From contig DYEX01000158.1 of the NCBI GenBank assembly GCA_020725525.1, positions 62,001 to 126,000 of the forward strand: a stretch of 64,000 nt of DNA, written 5' to 3'. The notes beneath the pieces are model-generated. The model did no database searches, was not told the origin of the DNA, and worked only from the letters and a program-made list of their open reading frames with translations. A program made the position numbers and the translations under genes. Positions within the stretch are counted from its first letter, which is position 1. Every line of letters begins with the position of its first letter. Of the stretch, positions 9,083-17,979 are shown piece by piece. This DNA comes from Desulfovirgula sp. Lineage in GTDB: Bacteria; Bacillota; Desulfotomaculia; Desulfotomaculales; Desulfovirgulaceae.

Positions 9083-9815
9083 GGAAGAAACGAAGATTCG
9101 CCGCAAATACCTGGAGGCGCTGGAGGAGGAAGCCTTTGATGTGCTGCCCGGACGGGTTTATGTACGGGGTTTTCTCCGGAATTACGCCAGGTTTTTGGGG
9201 CTGGATGCCGGGGCCCTGGTGGCCCGGTTTGAGGAAATGTTGCCCTCCGAAGAGGTACCGCCTGTTCCACAGCCGTTTCCCGGTTCCGGGAAAAAGCTGC
9301 GGCTGAACTGGCCCTTAGGACGCATAGCCTATGCGGTAATGGGGTTGGTCCTGGCATTCTTGCTGGTATGGGGTGGTAGCTCGCTGTTTGGTCTTACCCG
9401 GGATGCCGCGTACTGGGATAAGGAAAAGAAACAACCAGGCGTGTCCCCTGGTACACCTGCCGGTACACCCGATCCACCGTCCGGAAAGAGTACCGTTCAT
9501 ACGGGCGACCCGGTTACCCCTTCCTCCACGCCAACTTCAACCGGGACCAATAACAGCACGCCGGAAGGAGTTCATCTGGTGCTTAACGTTACCGCTGAAA
9601 CCTGCTGGATGCGGGTAGTGGTGGATGGCAAGATCATGTTTACCGGTGAGGTGCCGGCCAATCAATCAAAGTCTTTTAAGGCAAAGGAACATATCTGGGT
9701 TAAGTTGGGTAATGCCGGTGTGGTCAATGTTCAGCTAAATGGTCAGGATCTGGGTGTGCTGGGTGATCGGGGACAGGTGGTAAGCCGGGAGTTTTCTGCC
9801 TCTACTCAGGGATAG
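9018..9815 (+). CDS. RodZ-like helix-turn-helix membrane protein
   Basis: A 265-residue protein with a RodZ-type HTH at residues 1-70 (MGIGNMLREARQARGLSLEQ at the start), one membrane span near 103-124, a Ser/Thr/Pro/Gly-rich linker (about 130-185) and a C-terminal beta-rich domain of the DUF4115 type (about 190-262). RodZ links MreB to the wall synthesis machinery. The GTG at 9018 is placed five bases after GGGAGGTGA; the in-frame GTG at 9009 lies within that ribosome site. The gene overlaps the end of mnmH. It occupies the place of ymfM, the RodZ homologue in the Bacillus spoIIIE-pgsA neighbourhood. Confidence 0.87.
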   Translation: MGIGNMLREARQARGLSLEQVEEETKIRRKYLEALEEEAFDVLPGRVYVRGFLRNYARFLGLDAGALVARFEEMLPSEEVPPVPQPFPGSGKKLRLNWPLGRIAYAVMGLVLAFLLVWGGSSLFGLTRDAAYWDKEKKQPGVSPGTPAGTPDPPSGKSTVHTGDPVTPSSTPTSTGTNNSTPEGVHLVLNVTAETCWMRVVVDGKIMFTGEVPANQSKSFKAKEHIWVKLGNAGVVNVQLNGQDLGVLGDRGQVVSREFSASTQG

Positions 9816-9826
9816 GAGGGCTGCAA

Positions 9827-10150
9827 ATGGGTTCCTTTATTTGTGACTCCTGCGGTCAGGAGGTCGGTCTATATGATGGCGTTCTTTCCTGGCACCGGGA
9901 AGGGCGGGAATTAAGCAACTTTAGCATTACCCATCGTCCTGGCCAGCACTGTCTCGGGCAGCCAAATAATAACGCTTACCGTGATCTATTTCGTGTGGCT
10001 TCAGTGAAAGGGTATCTGGCCTTTGTGCAGTACCTTTTTACCCGTTGGGGTGAAGGTTATATCCTCAAAGATTTCACCTCTTTGCAAAAAACTATAGCCC
10101 AGATCAATAACCATATCCACGAAGGAATGGCAAATCTGCTGGGCGAATAA
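9827..10150 (+). CDS. Conserved-looking small protein with one CxxC
   Basis: A 107-residue protein without a family I recognise. It starts MGSFICDSCGQEVGLYDGV, so a single CxxC (Cys 6 and 9) is followed by 'SWHRE' and later 'RPGQHCLGQ', which could together make a metal site. The rest looks globular and helical. The ribosome site GGAGGG is 8 bases before ATG. It lies 11 bases after the rodZ-like gene in the same orientation and is followed by a terminator, so it is likely the last gene of that unit. Confidence 0.75.
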   Translation: MGSFICDSCGQEVGLYDGVLSWHREGRELSNFSITHRPGQHCLGQPNNNAYRDLFRVASVKGYLAFVQYLFTRWGEGYILKDFTSLQKTIAQINNHIHEGMANLLGE

Positions 10151-10167
10151 ACCCGGTTTTTGTCCGG

Positions 10168-10195
10168 GCGGTCCTCGCGGGCCGCGCCTTTTTTT
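10168..10195 (+). terminator. Rho-independent terminator before rimO
   Basis: Stem GCGGTCC (10168-10174) / GGGCCGC (10179-10185), seven pairs with one T-G, tetraloop TCGC, then GCC and seven T residues. The T-run runs directly into the -35 box of the rimO promoter. Confidence 0.7.
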
Positions 10196-10222
10196 GACAG
10201 CACCGTTTTTTTAAGTTATACT
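10194..10222 (+). promoter_or_regulatory. Consensus housekeeping promoter for rimO
   Basis: TTGACA (10194-10199), 17-base spacer, TATACT (10217-10222). The rimO start codon is 28 bases downstream. The -35 overlaps the T-tract of the preceding terminator, a compact end-to-start arrangement. Confidence 0.85.
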
Positions 10223-10249
10223 GGACCTGGTTTAAGTGAGGTAGAGGAA

Positions 10250-11575
10250 ATGTCGTACCGCATTGGTATGGTCAGTCTCGGTTGTGCCAAAAATCTGGTG
10301 GATACGGAACTGATGTTGGGTCAGCTGGATCGGGCCGGTTTTATCATCACTCCCCGGCCGGAAGAGGCCGATGTCTTAATCGTAAACACCTGCGGTTTTA
10401 TTACCCCGGCCAAGGAAGAATCCATCGACCAGATCCTGGATCTGTCGCAGTATAAAAAAACCGGGCACTGCCGGGTCCTTCTGGTGACCGGTTGTTTGGC
10501 CCAGCGTTACGCCCGGGAATTGCTGGACGAAATGCCCGAAATCGACGGCGTATTGGGTACCGGGATGGTCAACCGGGTCGTGGATGTGGTCCGGCGGGCT
10601 CTGGATGGGGAGCGGGTTTTTGCCGTAGGGGAACCCGGTTTTGATTACAATGCCGACCTGCCCCGGATAAGGACCACCGGCGGCCATACGGCCTATGTAA
10701 AAATTGCCGAGGGGTGCAGCAACTGCTGTACTTACTGTGCCATTCCGCTTATCCGGGGGCCTTACCGCAGTCGCACCCTGGAATCCATCCAGCAGGAGGT
10801 AGCAGGACTGGCCTCTGATGGAGTGAAGGAGATTATCCTGGTGGCTCAGGATACCACCCGTTACGGTCTGGATATTTACGGGGAGCGGAAGCTGGCCCAA
10901 TTGTTACGTTCCCTGAACGGCATCGCCGGTATCCGCTGGATCCGCCTGCTTTACGGCCATCCCGACGGGTTTACCGATGAATTGATCGATGTTTTTTCAT
11001 CTTGCGATAAAATCTGCCGCTATATCGATTTGCCCCTTCAGCATGCCAGTCCGGCTGTGCTGGCCCGTATGGGGCGGGGTGGCAGTGCTTCAAGACTCCG
11101 CCAGCTTATTAATAAATTACGCCTGTCCATACCGGGATTGACTCTGCGCACTACTTTTATGGTTGGTTTTCCGGGGGAGAGGGAAGAAGACTTCCAGCAG
11201 TTGCTGGATTTTATGCGTGGGGTGCGTTTTGAACGGGCCGGAGTGTTTAAATACTGTGCCGAGGAAGGTACGCCGGCTGCCACCATGACCGGTCAGGTTC
11301 CGGAGGAAATTAAGGAAGAGCGCTACCATAGGGCCATGGCTTTACAACAGCAAATATCCCTGGAGCACAACCGGTCCCTCATCGGCAGCCAGCAGACCGT
11401 GCTGGTGGAAGGGAAAAAGGGTGGGTGCTATTTTGGCCGTACCCAGGCTGATGCTCCCGAAATAGATGGCCGGGTATACTTTACCGCCGGCAATGTAGCT
11501 CTCAGCCCGGGCGACTTTGTTGTGGTAAAAATTACCAGGATCGGTGAGTATGACTTGATGGGGGAGCTCGCATGA
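10250..11575 (+). CDS. rimO: Ribosomal protein uS12 methylthiotransferase RimO
   Basis: A 441-residue radical SAM enzyme that methylthiolates an aspartate of ribosomal protein S12. The N-terminal UPF0004 domain has its three cluster cysteines in 'SLGCAKN', 'VNTCGFI' and 'VTGCLAQ'. The radical SAM motif CX3CX2C is read from 'EGCSNCCTYCAIP' near residue 155, and a TRAM domain closes the protein. Length and the 'AKNLVDTE' signature separate it from MiaB. The ATG at 10250 follows AGAGGAA; the long upstream extension has no ribosome site and crosses the promoter. Its last bases overlap pgsA by ATGA. Confidence 0.95.
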   Translation: MSYRIGMVSLGCAKNLVDTELMLGQLDRAGFIITPRPEEADVLIVNTCGFITPAKEESIDQILDLSQYKKTGHCRVLLVTGCLAQRYARELLDEMPEIDGVLGTGMVNRVVDVVRRALDGERVFAVGEPGFDYNADLPRIRTTGGHTAYVKIAEGCSNCCTYCAIPLIRGPYRSRTLESIQQEVAGLASDGVKEIILVAQDTTRYGLDIYGERKLAQLLRSLNGIAGIRWIRLLYGHPDGFTDELIDVFSSCDKICRYIDLPLQHASPAVLARMGRGGSASRLRQLINKLRLSIPGLTLRTTFMVGFPGEREEDFQQLLDFMRGVRFERAGVFKYCAEEGTPAATMTGQVPEEIKEERYHRAMALQQQISLEHNRSLIGSQQTVLVEGKKGGCYFGRTQADAPEIDGRVYFTAGNVALSPGDFVVVKITRIGEYDLMGELA

Positions 11576-12117
11576 ATTTGCCCAACCGATTAACCCTGGC
11601 CAGGATCTTTTTAATTCCCATTTTTTTAACGGTGGTTTCCCTGCAGGTACCCTATGGGGATTATGTGGCTGCTGCCGTTTTTATTTTAGCCGCCAGCACC
11701 GATGGTTTGGACGGTTATATTGCCAGAAAACGCCAGCTGGTTACCCGGTTGGGCAAACTAATGGATCCACTGGCGGACAAGCTTTTGGTATCCAGTGCCC
11801 TGATCTCCCTGGTCGAACTGCACCGTGTGCCCGGGTGGGTGGCTATGATCATTATTGGGCGGGAATTTGCCATTACGGGACTGCGCTCTTTGATGGCCGC
11901 CGAGGGTGCTGTTCTGGGAGCCAGCATCCTGGGCAAGTTCAAGACCATTACCCAAATTGTAGCTATTGTAGCCCTCCTTTTACAGGACTCTCCTTTTAGC
12001 GTTATCCGTTTAACCCCCGGGAATCTGGCCATGTGGGTAGCCATTGGTTTTACCATCTGGTCGGGGCTGGACTACCTTAACCGGGGCTGGGCGGTGCTGA
12101 AAAAGGGCGGGTTTTAA
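11572..12117 (+). CDS. pgsA: CDP-diacylglycerol--glycerol-3-phosphate 3-phosphatidyltransferase
   Basis: A 181-residue membrane enzyme making phosphatidylglycerol phosphate. The CDP-alcohol phosphotransferase motif is clear at residues about 42-70: DGLDGYIARK, then G, then KLMDPLADK, giving the D-x2-DG-x2-AR-x8-G-x3-D-x3-D pattern. Several membrane spans surround it. The start overlaps the rimO stop in ATGA, so the two are translationally coupled. pgsA sits at this place in the Bacillus spoIIIE-recA cluster as well. Confidence 0.95.
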   Translation: MNLPNRLTLARIFLIPIFLTVVSLQVPYGDYVAAAVFILAASTDGLDGYIARKRQLVTRLGKLMDPLADKLLVSSALISLVELHRVPGWVAMIIIGREFAITGLRSLMAAEGAVLGASILGKFKTITQIVAIVALLLQDSPFSVIRLTPGNLAMWVAIGFTIWSGLDYLNRGWAVLKKGGF

Positions 12118-12200
12118 GCCGGATTTTTCCTGACATACGGGGCTTTTCGTACGTGTTATATTTTTAATGTGAAATTTAATTTATTGAAGGGATCAGGTAT

Positions 12201-12731
12201 ATGCAGTGGCATGGATGGCGCATTCCGGTTATTTTAGCAGCACTTTTGGTCGGCCTTTCCTTTTTCTTTGCCGTCCAGTGGCTGTATAACCGCTACAGCT
12301 ATCAGGAACCCCTGGCCAGGGTGCTTCAGGCCGATGAGGCGGTAGAATCCTTTACCATTGAAAAAAAGGATCGGATTTTTAAAATCGCCGTTAAGTTAAA
12401 GGACACGGTGGACCTGGGGGAAACCTACCGGAGGTTGAAAAAATCAATCCAGGGGGTGTTGGGTCGCCAGCCCTTTACCCTCGAATTACAGGATAACCGG
12501 GACCAGGAATTAAAGAAAGCCTATTATTACAGCCAGTTTGCACTTTATGAGGCCCAGGTACGGGGTAATTACCGGGAGATGGTGCGTTATATTGAAGACC
12601 GGGCGGCAGCAGCAGGGGTTGATGCCGTTATTTCCCTGGATGATGAAAATATCTACGTACACATGAAACACCTGGACCGCCACCTCTATGAAGTGATCCC
12701 TCGCAGGGCCGCATTAAACCCCGTCCCTTAA
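12201..12731 (+). CDS. Membrane-anchored protein of unknown function
   Basis: A 176-residue protein with one N-terminal membrane span (about residues 7-27, 'IPVILAALLVGLSFFFAVQW') and a charged, soluble remainder that probably lies outside the cell. The soluble part is rich in Lys/Arg/Asp/Glu with helix-prone stretches; no motif is recognised. ATG 12201 follows GAAGGGATCAGG. It stands between pgsA and the FtsH-like protease in the same orientation, but the protease has its own promoter. A role as a partner or substrate of that protease would be speculation. Confidence 0.75.
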   Translation: MQWHGWRIPVILAALLVGLSFFFAVQWLYNRYSYQEPLARVLQADEAVESFTIEKKDRIFKIAVKLKDTVDLGETYRRLKKSIQGVLGRQPFTLELQDNRDQELKKAYYYSQFALYEAQVRGNYREMVRYIEDRAAAAGVDAVISLDDENIYVHMKHLDRHLYEVIPRRAALNPVP

Positions 12732-12791
12732 AACGGTCTGGTTGCCTACTTATTATGGTAGAGATTCCCTGGGCAGTATTCCTGTGTACTG

Positions 12792-12800
12792 TGATATAAT
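12792..12800 (+). promoter_or_regulatory. Extended -10 promoter for the FtsH-like protease gene
   Basis: TGATATAAT gives a perfect extended -10; the -35 region (12772-12777, GGCAGT) is poor. The start codon of the FtsH-like gene is 60 bases downstream. Confidence 0.55.
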
Positions 12801-12860
12801 TAAATATGTTCTGACCAGATAACTTGCCGGATAGTCAGCCGATTGAAGGGAAGGTATTTC

Positions 12861-14339
12861 ATGCTGAAGGAAATTGGCTTGGGTTTTGTTCTGGCCGGTA
12901 TCCTTTTCCTGCTCGTCAACGGTCATGATGTAACTCCCCTGATTTTTGTGGGAGCAGCGGGGGCGGGTTTATACTATGTGGCCCGATCCCGCGGTTTGTT
13001 AGCCCGTAGTTTTGCGGATGAACAGGTGATTGCCCGGCAAGAAATTTCCTTTGCAGACATAGGCGGCCAGGCGGCGGCCATTCAGGAATTGCGCGAGGCG
13101 CTGGATTTTATTAAAAACTATCATCATATACAAAAGCTGGGTATCAGGCCTTTAAAGGGCATTTTGTTGACGGGGCCGCCTGGTACAGGGAAAACCCTGC
13201 TGGCCCGGGCGGCAGCCAGTTATACTGATGCCGCTTTTGTGGCCTGCAGCGGTTCGGAATTTATCGAAATGTATGCCGGTGTAGGTGCCCAGAGGGTGCG
13301 GCGCCTTTTCCAGACGGCACGGGAAAGTGCTTTGAAACAGGGCAAGAAGCATGCCTTGATTTTTATTGATGAGATCGATATTCTCGGTGCCAGGCGGGGC
13401 CAGACTACCAGCCATCACGAATATGATCAAACCCTCAACCAGCTGCTGGTGGAGATGGATGGGCTGAAGGTGGATGATAAGGTCCAGGTGCTGGTGGTGG
13501 CTGCCACCAACCGGGTGGATATGCTGGACCCCGCCCTGTTAAGGCCCGGTCGCTTTGACCGCCAGGTACGGGTGGATTTGCCGGACAAGCAGGGCCGGCT
13601 GGAAATCTTAAAGTTGCATACCAAAAACAAACCCCTGGCCGGTGATGTTTCCCTGGAGGCCCTGGCCAAAGAAACCTTCGGCTTTAGCGGTGCCCATTTG
13701 GAGAGCCTGGCCAACGAGGCAGCCATTCTGGCCATGCGTGAGGGTTGCGAGGTGATCCACCAGCGGCATTTTCATGAAGCGGTGGATAAGGTTATGATGG
13801 GTGACCGCCTGGATCGCCGCCCGGCCCCGGCCGAGTTAAGGCGGGTGGCCATCCACGAAACCGGCCATGCCCTCTTAAGTGAACTGGTGAGAAGTGGTTC
13901 CGTATCCACCTTAACCATTACCCCCCGGGGGCAGGCCCTGGGTTACATGCGCCAGATTCCCGAAGACGATACCTATTTGTACACCAGGGACTATCTGGAA
14001 AATCAGATTGCCGTTATGCTGGCGGGAGCGGTGGCTGAGGAATTAATCCTGGGCAATCGCAGCACCGGGGCGGGTAACGATTTCCGGGAGGCTACCCGCG
14101 TGGCAGAGCAGATTATCAGAAATGGCATGTCCCGTTTGGGTGTGGTGGATGTGGAAAGTCTTCCCGGCGGTTTACGTTACCGGGTGCTTACGGAAATTCT
14201 GCGGGCACAGGAGGAACGGGTGCGTTCCTACCTGACTGAAAAGCGGAATGTCCTGGAGCGAGTGGCCCAGTTACTGTTGGAGCAGGAAAGGATTTCCGGC
14301 GAAGAATTCCGCAGGTTGATCAACCCGCCGGCTGCATAA
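12861..14339 (+). CDS. Compact FtsH-like AAA+ zinc metalloprotease
   Basis: A 492-residue membrane ATPase-protease. Two close hydrophobic segments (about residues 5-20 and 28-43) form a hairpin with only a few residues between them; standard FtsH has a periplasmic domain of about 70 residues there. The AAA+ module has Walker A GPPGTGKT near 107, Walker B 'ALIFIDEIDIL' near 165 and a second region of homology with 'RPGRFDRQV'. The protease domain has HETGH (HExxH) near 332 and the third zinc ligand in 'GAGNDFREAT'. ATG 12861 is 7 bases after GAAGGGAAGG. It is about 110-150 residues shorter than typical FtsH, so it is a paralogue rather than the housekeeping FtsH. Targets are unknown. Confidence 0.88.
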   Translation: MLKEIGLGFVLAGILFLLVNGHDVTPLIFVGAAGAGLYYVARSRGLLARSFADEQVIARQEISFADIGGQAAAIQELREALDFIKNYHHIQKLGIRPLKGILLTGPPGTGKTLLARAAASYTDAAFVACSGSEFIEMYAGVGAQRVRRLFQTARESALKQGKKHALIFIDEIDILGARRGQTTSHHEYDQTLNQLLVEMDGLKVDDKVQVLVVAATNRVDMLDPALLRPGRFDRQVRVDLPDKQGRLEILKLHTKNKPLAGDVSLEALAKETFGFSGAHLESLANEAAILAMREGCEVIHQRHFHEAVDKVMMGDRLDRRPAPAELRRVAIHETGHALLSELVRSGSVSTLTITPRGQALGYMRQIPEDDTYLYTRDYLENQIAVMLAGAVAEELILGNRSTGAGNDFREATRVAEQIIRNGMSRLGVVDVESLPGGLRYRVLTEILRAQEERVRSYLTEKRNVLERVAQLLLEQERISGEEFRRLINPPAA

Positions 14340-14368
14340 CAGGAGAGACAAAGGGGCAGGATTTACTG

Positions 14369-14402
14369 GGGGAGGTCGTTTTCCGGCCTCCCCGCGTTAT
14401 AT
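14369..14402 (+). terminator. Possible terminator after the FtsH-like gene
   Basis: Stem GGGGAGG (14369-14375) / CCTCCCC (14387-14393), loop of 11 bases, followed by GCGTTATATTTTT. The T-tract is interrupted, so termination would be partial. It lies 30 bases after the protease stop and before cinA. Confidence 0.4.
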
Positions 14403-14497
14403 TTTTCCTCTGGCGGCAGGGTTTCAAGGATGTCTGGGCGAAAAGAAAATTATAGGGAGAGGAAAGTAAAGAGAGGAAAGGGCAAGGAAGTGAGTAC

Positions 14498-15790
14498 ATG
14501 CAGGCCGAATTAATATTCACCGGTACTGAGCTGCTTTTAGGAGAGGTACTGAATACCCATGCCCAATATCTGAGCCAGCAAATGGCGGCCCATGGGATTG
14601 AGGTTATCCTGCATACCACCGTGGGTGATAACTGGGACCGTTTGGCCGAGGTTCTAAGGTTTGCCCTGGAAAGGGCGGATCTGATCATTACCACCGGTGG
14701 TCTCGGTCCCACCACCGATGATTTAACCAAAGATACGGTAGCCAGGGTACTGGGAGTACCCATGGTACTCGACGATCCGACGCTGCAGCGGCTCAGGGAG
14801 TTCATGGTCCGGCAAGGGATGCCCATGCCCGAGAGTATGGTCAGACAGGCTTATTTCCCTGCCGGTGCCATAATTTTACCCAACCCTGTGGGCACTGCCC
14901 CTGGTGCCCTGCTGGAACACCGGGGCAAGGTACTCATCCTTCTTCCTGGACCACCGCGGGAACTAAAGGCCATGTTTGAGGAATCGGTGGCTCCCTACCT
15001 GGCCTCCCTGGGTAACCGGGGGATGGTCACCCGCATCAGGTTACTTAAGGTAACCGGCATTTCAGAAACGGCAGTGCAGGAACTTATTGGGGATCTGGGG
15101 AGGCAGGGTAACCCCGGCATAGCCTATCTGGCCAAGCCCGGGGAAGTGCACGTGCGCATTAGTGCCCGGGCCGACGATGGTGTTGCCGCCGAGCGGATGG
15201 TGAACGGGTTACTGGAGAAGGTGCGGGAACGGTTGGCCGGCTACATATTTGGTACGGATGACGATGTTCTGGAAGAGGTGGTGGGACAGCTGCTGGTTCG
15301 AAAAGGCGTGACCTGCGCCCTGGCTGAATCCTGTACCGGTGGATTGACTGCCGCCCGGTTGACCTCCATACCCGGCAGTTCCCAGTATTTTTTAGGCAGT
15401 ATTGTGGCTTATGATAACCGGGTTAAGGAAAAGGTCCTGGGTGTCCCGGCGGCCACTCTGCAGGCCTACGGTGCGGTAAGCCAGCAGACTGCCGTGGCTA
15501 TGGCTGAAGGAGTGAGAACCCTTACCGGAGCCCATTTGGGGGTGTCCATTACGGGTATTGCCGGGCCGGGCGGGGGCACCCCGGTCAAACCGGTTGGGTT
15601 GACTTATATTGCCCTGGCTGCCCCCGATGGTACTTGCTGCCGGGAATTTCACTTTCCCGGCCATCGTCAGGCGGTGAGGCAGGGGGCCGCCAACGCCGCC
15701 CTGAACATGATCCGCCTTTATTTGCTCGCTCAGTTGCTTAGCCCAGGGCATTTAGAAGGGCCATGGAGGCCACGCCTGCCAGCAGGGTGA
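14498..15790 (+). CDS. cinA: CinA-like protein (nicotinamide-nucleotide amidase / pyrophosphatase)
   Basis: A 430-residue cytoplasmic protein. The N-terminal COG1058/MoCF-like domain (about 1-170) begins 'AELIFTGTELLLGEV' with 'TTGGLGPTTDD' near 67-77. The C-terminal PncC/CinA domain has 'ALAESCTGGLTAARLTSIPG' near residues 275-294, including the active-site serine of the nicotinamide mononucleotide deamidase. ATG 14498 stands behind GGCAAGGAAG. It directly precedes recA in the Bacillus cluster; here the divergent-facing azlCD pair has been set in between. Its last 53 bases overlap the 3' end of azlD on the other strand. Confidence 0.93.
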   Translation: MQAELIFTGTELLLGEVLNTHAQYLSQQMAAHGIEVILHTTVGDNWDRLAEVLRFALERADLIITTGGLGPTTDDLTKDTVARVLGVPMVLDDPTLQRLREFMVRQGMPMPESMVRQAYFPAGAIILPNPVGTAPGALLEHRGKVLILLPGPPRELKAMFEESVAPYLASLGNRGMVTRIRLLKVTGISETAVQELIGDLGRQGNPGIAYLAKPGEVHVRISARADDGVAAERMVNGLLEKVRERLAGYIFGTDDDVLEEVVGQLLVRKGVTCALAESCTGGLTAARLTSIPGSSQYFLGSIVAYDNRVKEKVLGVPAATLQAYGAVSQQTAVAMAEGVRTLTGAHLGVSITGIAGPGGGTPVKPVGLTYIALAAPDGTCCREFHFPGHRQAVRQGAANAALNMIRLYLLAQLLSPGHLEGPWRPRLPAG

Positions 15791-16058
15791 AAAGCAGGCT
15801 TCTGGTTTTGACGGCCACCAGAAAGGTGGGAATGGCGGCCAGAAGGTTTTTATTATCCAGCGTTAATGCCGGTTCCCCCCCAACCAGAAAAACCTCCGGC
15901 GTAATCAGGGCCGCCATTACTGCTACCGGTACGTAACCAAGCCATCTGGCCCCAACTGCTGGTATCTTGATCCGGCTTAAAAGTAACAGCGGGGTCACCC
16001 GGAACAGATAATTTAACGCTGCGATACCCAGAATTATAATCAAGATTGTTTTTTCCAT
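15738..16058 (-). CDS. azlD: AzlD-family branched-chain amino acid exporter small subunit
   Basis: A 106-residue hydrophobic protein with about four spans, of the size and pattern of AzlD ('RVTPLLLLSRIKIP', 'PVAVMAALITPEVF'). With AzlC it exports branched-chain amino acids or analogues. The start ATG (16058) lies inside the end of azlC, a 19-base overlap, so translation is coupled. Its 3' end overlaps the end of cinA on the opposite strand by 53 bases; no terminator is seen between the two convergent genes. A longer upstream frame lacks a ribosome site and runs within azlC. Confidence 0.9.
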   Translation of the reverse strand: MEKTILIIILGIAALNYLFRVTPLLLLSRIKIPAVGARWLGYVPVAVMAALITPEVFLVGGEPALTLDNKNLLAAIPTFLVAVKTRSLLFTLLAGVASMALLNALG

Positions 16059-16726
16059 TTTTCCACTAACACTCCCACAGTAGCGGCCAGGACAGTGGCC
16101 ACAATTATGTTCCACCCGCTGCCGATCATGCAGGTCACCACCACCGATAGCAGTCCAGCCAGACAGGCTACCACTATAGTGATGTTGTTTTTCAACTGTA
16201 AGATTAACAGGCTGATAAACATGGCCGTCAGGGCAAAGTTAAGCCCCCAGCGCTGGGTATCCCCCAGCAGTGTACCCAGCATCCCTCCTGCTACACTGCC
16301 TCCCACCCACGCCAGGTGGGCGGTGAGGAACAACCCGCTGAGGTACCACTGATTGACGGGCTTTTCACGCATACGGTTTATACCCACGGCATAGGTCTCA
16401 TCAGTGAGACCATGGGCCAGGAAAGAGAGCAGTGTGGCGTTAAAACGGGAAAGATGGGGTGCCAGGGAAGCACTTAAGAGTATTAAGCGGGAATTGACCA
16501 GCATAATGGCGGCAATGATGCTGGCCGGGGCCGCCCCTGCTCCCAGCATGCCCACGGCAATAAATTGAGCGGAGCCGGAATAGATGAGCAAAGACATGGC
16601 CAGCACCTGCCATAAGGAAAGATGACTTGCGCGGGCCAGTACACCGAAGGCCATGGCCAGAGGGAAATACCCCAGCACAATGGGCAGTGCTTCTTTCACT
16701 CCCAGTTGAAACTCTTTTCTGTTCAT
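16040..16726 (-). CDS. azlC: AzlC-family branched-chain amino acid exporter large subunit
   Basis: A 228-residue polytopic membrane protein of the AzlC family. Motifs '[18 protein letters not shown]' near the N-terminus, 'SGSAQFIA' near 55 and '[10 protein letters not shown]' near 110 are typical. I placed the start at ATG 16726 (MNRKEF), with AAAGGAGA about 11 bases upstream on the minus strand. It is divergent from recA, with 121 bases between the start codons. AzlCD is not part of the usual cinA-recA neighbourhood and appears inserted there. Confidence 0.92.
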   Translation of the reverse strand: MNRKEFQLGVKEALPIVLGYFPLAMAFGVLARASHLSLWQVLAMSLLIYSGSAQFIAVGMLGAGAAPASIIAAIMLVNSRLILLSASLAPHLSRFNATLLSFLAHGLTDETYAVGINRMREKPVNQWYLSGLFLTAHLAWVGGSVAGGMLGTLLGDTQRWGLNFALTAMFISLLILQLKNNITIVVACLAGLLSVVVTCMIGSGWNIIVATVLAATVGVLVEKWKKQS

Positions 16727-16847
16727 ACCTGACTGTTCTCTCCTTTGCGCGCGATCAATCATAATCATACTCCATCAGGTCTCCTGTGACCAGGTCTTTT
16801 TTACGGGGTCTTGTGGGGGCACTTCTTTTAAAGGTGGTGTTTTTGTA

Positions 16848-17879
16848 ATGTCCAATGAAAGACTAAAGGTACTGGAGTCAACTTTGAGCCGTATTGAGCA
16901 GCAGTTCGGTAAAGGGGCCATCATGAGACTGGGCGAGACCGCCAGGCTTAATGTGGAGGTAATTCCCACCGGTGCCCTGTCACTGGATATTGCCCTGGGT
17001 GTGGGGGGTGTCCCCCGGGGCCGGGTGGTAGAAATATTTGGTCCGGAGTCGTCGGGCAAGACCACGGTTGCCCTCCACATCATTGCCGAAGCCCAAAAAG
17101 CGGGCGGAATTGCTGCTTTCATTGATGCCGAACATGCTCTGGATCCGGTCTACGCCAAAAACCTGGGGGTAGATATTGAAAATCTCCTGGTATCCCAGCC
17201 CGATACCGGCGAGCAGGCCCTGGAGATCTGTGAAGCGCTGGTACGGAGCGGGGCCATAGACGTGGTGGTGATCGACTCGGTGGCAGCCCTGGTGCCAAAG
17301 GCGGAAATTGAAGGGGAAATGGGGGAACTTCAGGTGGGTTTGCAGGCCCGCCTGATGTCCCAGGCCCTGCGCAAGCTGACCGGTGCCATCAGTAAATCCC
17401 GCACCACGGCCATTTTTATTAACCAGTTGCGGGAAAAGGTGGGCGTGATGTTTGGCAACCCGGAAACCACGCCCGGCGGCAGGGCACTCAAGTTTTACGC
17501 CTCGGTGCGCCTGGAAGTGCGTAAAATGGAAGCATTGAAGCAGGGGGCGGACATCATTGGCTGCCGTACCCGGGTGAAAGTGGTCAAAAACAAACTGGCT
17601 CCGCCTTTCAGACAGGCAGATTTTGACATTATGTACGGTACAGGTATTTCCAGGGAAGGGACTCTACTGGATCTGGCCACAGAAATGAAAATTGTCACCA
17701 AAAGTGGTACCTGGTATTCTTACGGAGAGGAACGGCTGGGACAGGGTCGGGAGAATGTGAAGGAATATTTACGGGAACATCCTGAGGTGGCCCGGGAAAT
17801 TGAACAAAAAATTCGCCAGCAACTGAATATGGGGGGCATCAAAATACCTTCATCAATCGATGAAAGCACAACTGAATAA
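16848..17879 (+). CDS. recA: Recombinase RecA
   Basis: A 343-residue DNA strand-exchange ATPase. Walker A is GPESSGKT near residue 65-72; Walker B is '[11 protein letters not shown]' near 140; the DNA-binding loops fall around '[20 protein letters not shown]' and '[20 protein letters not shown]'. The C-terminus is short and only weakly acidic. ATG 16848 follows AAAGGTGG at a slightly long spacing. No LexA/DinR-type box (CGAAC-N4-GTTCG) is visible in the 120 bases upstream, so SOS control is not evident. No recX follows. Confidence 0.98.
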   Translation: MSNERLKVLESTLSRIEQQFGKGAIMRLGETARLNVEVIPTGALSLDIALGVGGVPRGRVVEIFGPESSGKTTVALHIIAEAQKAGGIAAFIDAEHALDPVYAKNLGVDIENLLVSQPDTGEQALEICEALVRSGAIDVVVIDSVAALVPKAEIEGEMGELQVGLQARLMSQALRKLTGAISKSRTTAIFINQLREKVGVMFGNPETTPGGRALKFYASVRLEVRKMEALKQGADIIGCRTRVKVVKNKLAPPFRQADFDIMYGTGISREGTLLDLATEMKIVTKSGTWYSYGEERLGQGRENVKEYLREHPEVAREIEQKIRQQLNMGGIKIPSSIDESTTE

Positions 17880-17943
17880 ATTTTGCGCGGGAGTTGTCGG
17901 CAGTATAAACCGCTATGTTGCCCGTGGCCAGTTGGAATCAACC

Positions 17944-17972
17944 TTGACATTCTTTAATAAAATATATAGAAT
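17944..17972 (+). promoter_or_regulatory. Near-perfect housekeeping promoter of the recA-rny intergenic RNA
   Basis: TTGACA (17944-17949), 17-base spacer, TAGAAT (17967-17972). It lies 65 bases after the recA stop and 282 bases before rny. The first long frame is only at 18254 and a terminator stands at 18142-18167, so this promoter most likely serves the short structured RNA that follows. Confidence 0.85.
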
Positions 17973-17979
17973 TATCGTT

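Noticed and set aside
16727-16847. LexA/DinR (SOS) box upstream of recA
   Set aside because: No CGAAC-N4-GTTCG or close variant was found; only scattered GTTC/GAAC pieces near the azlC start.
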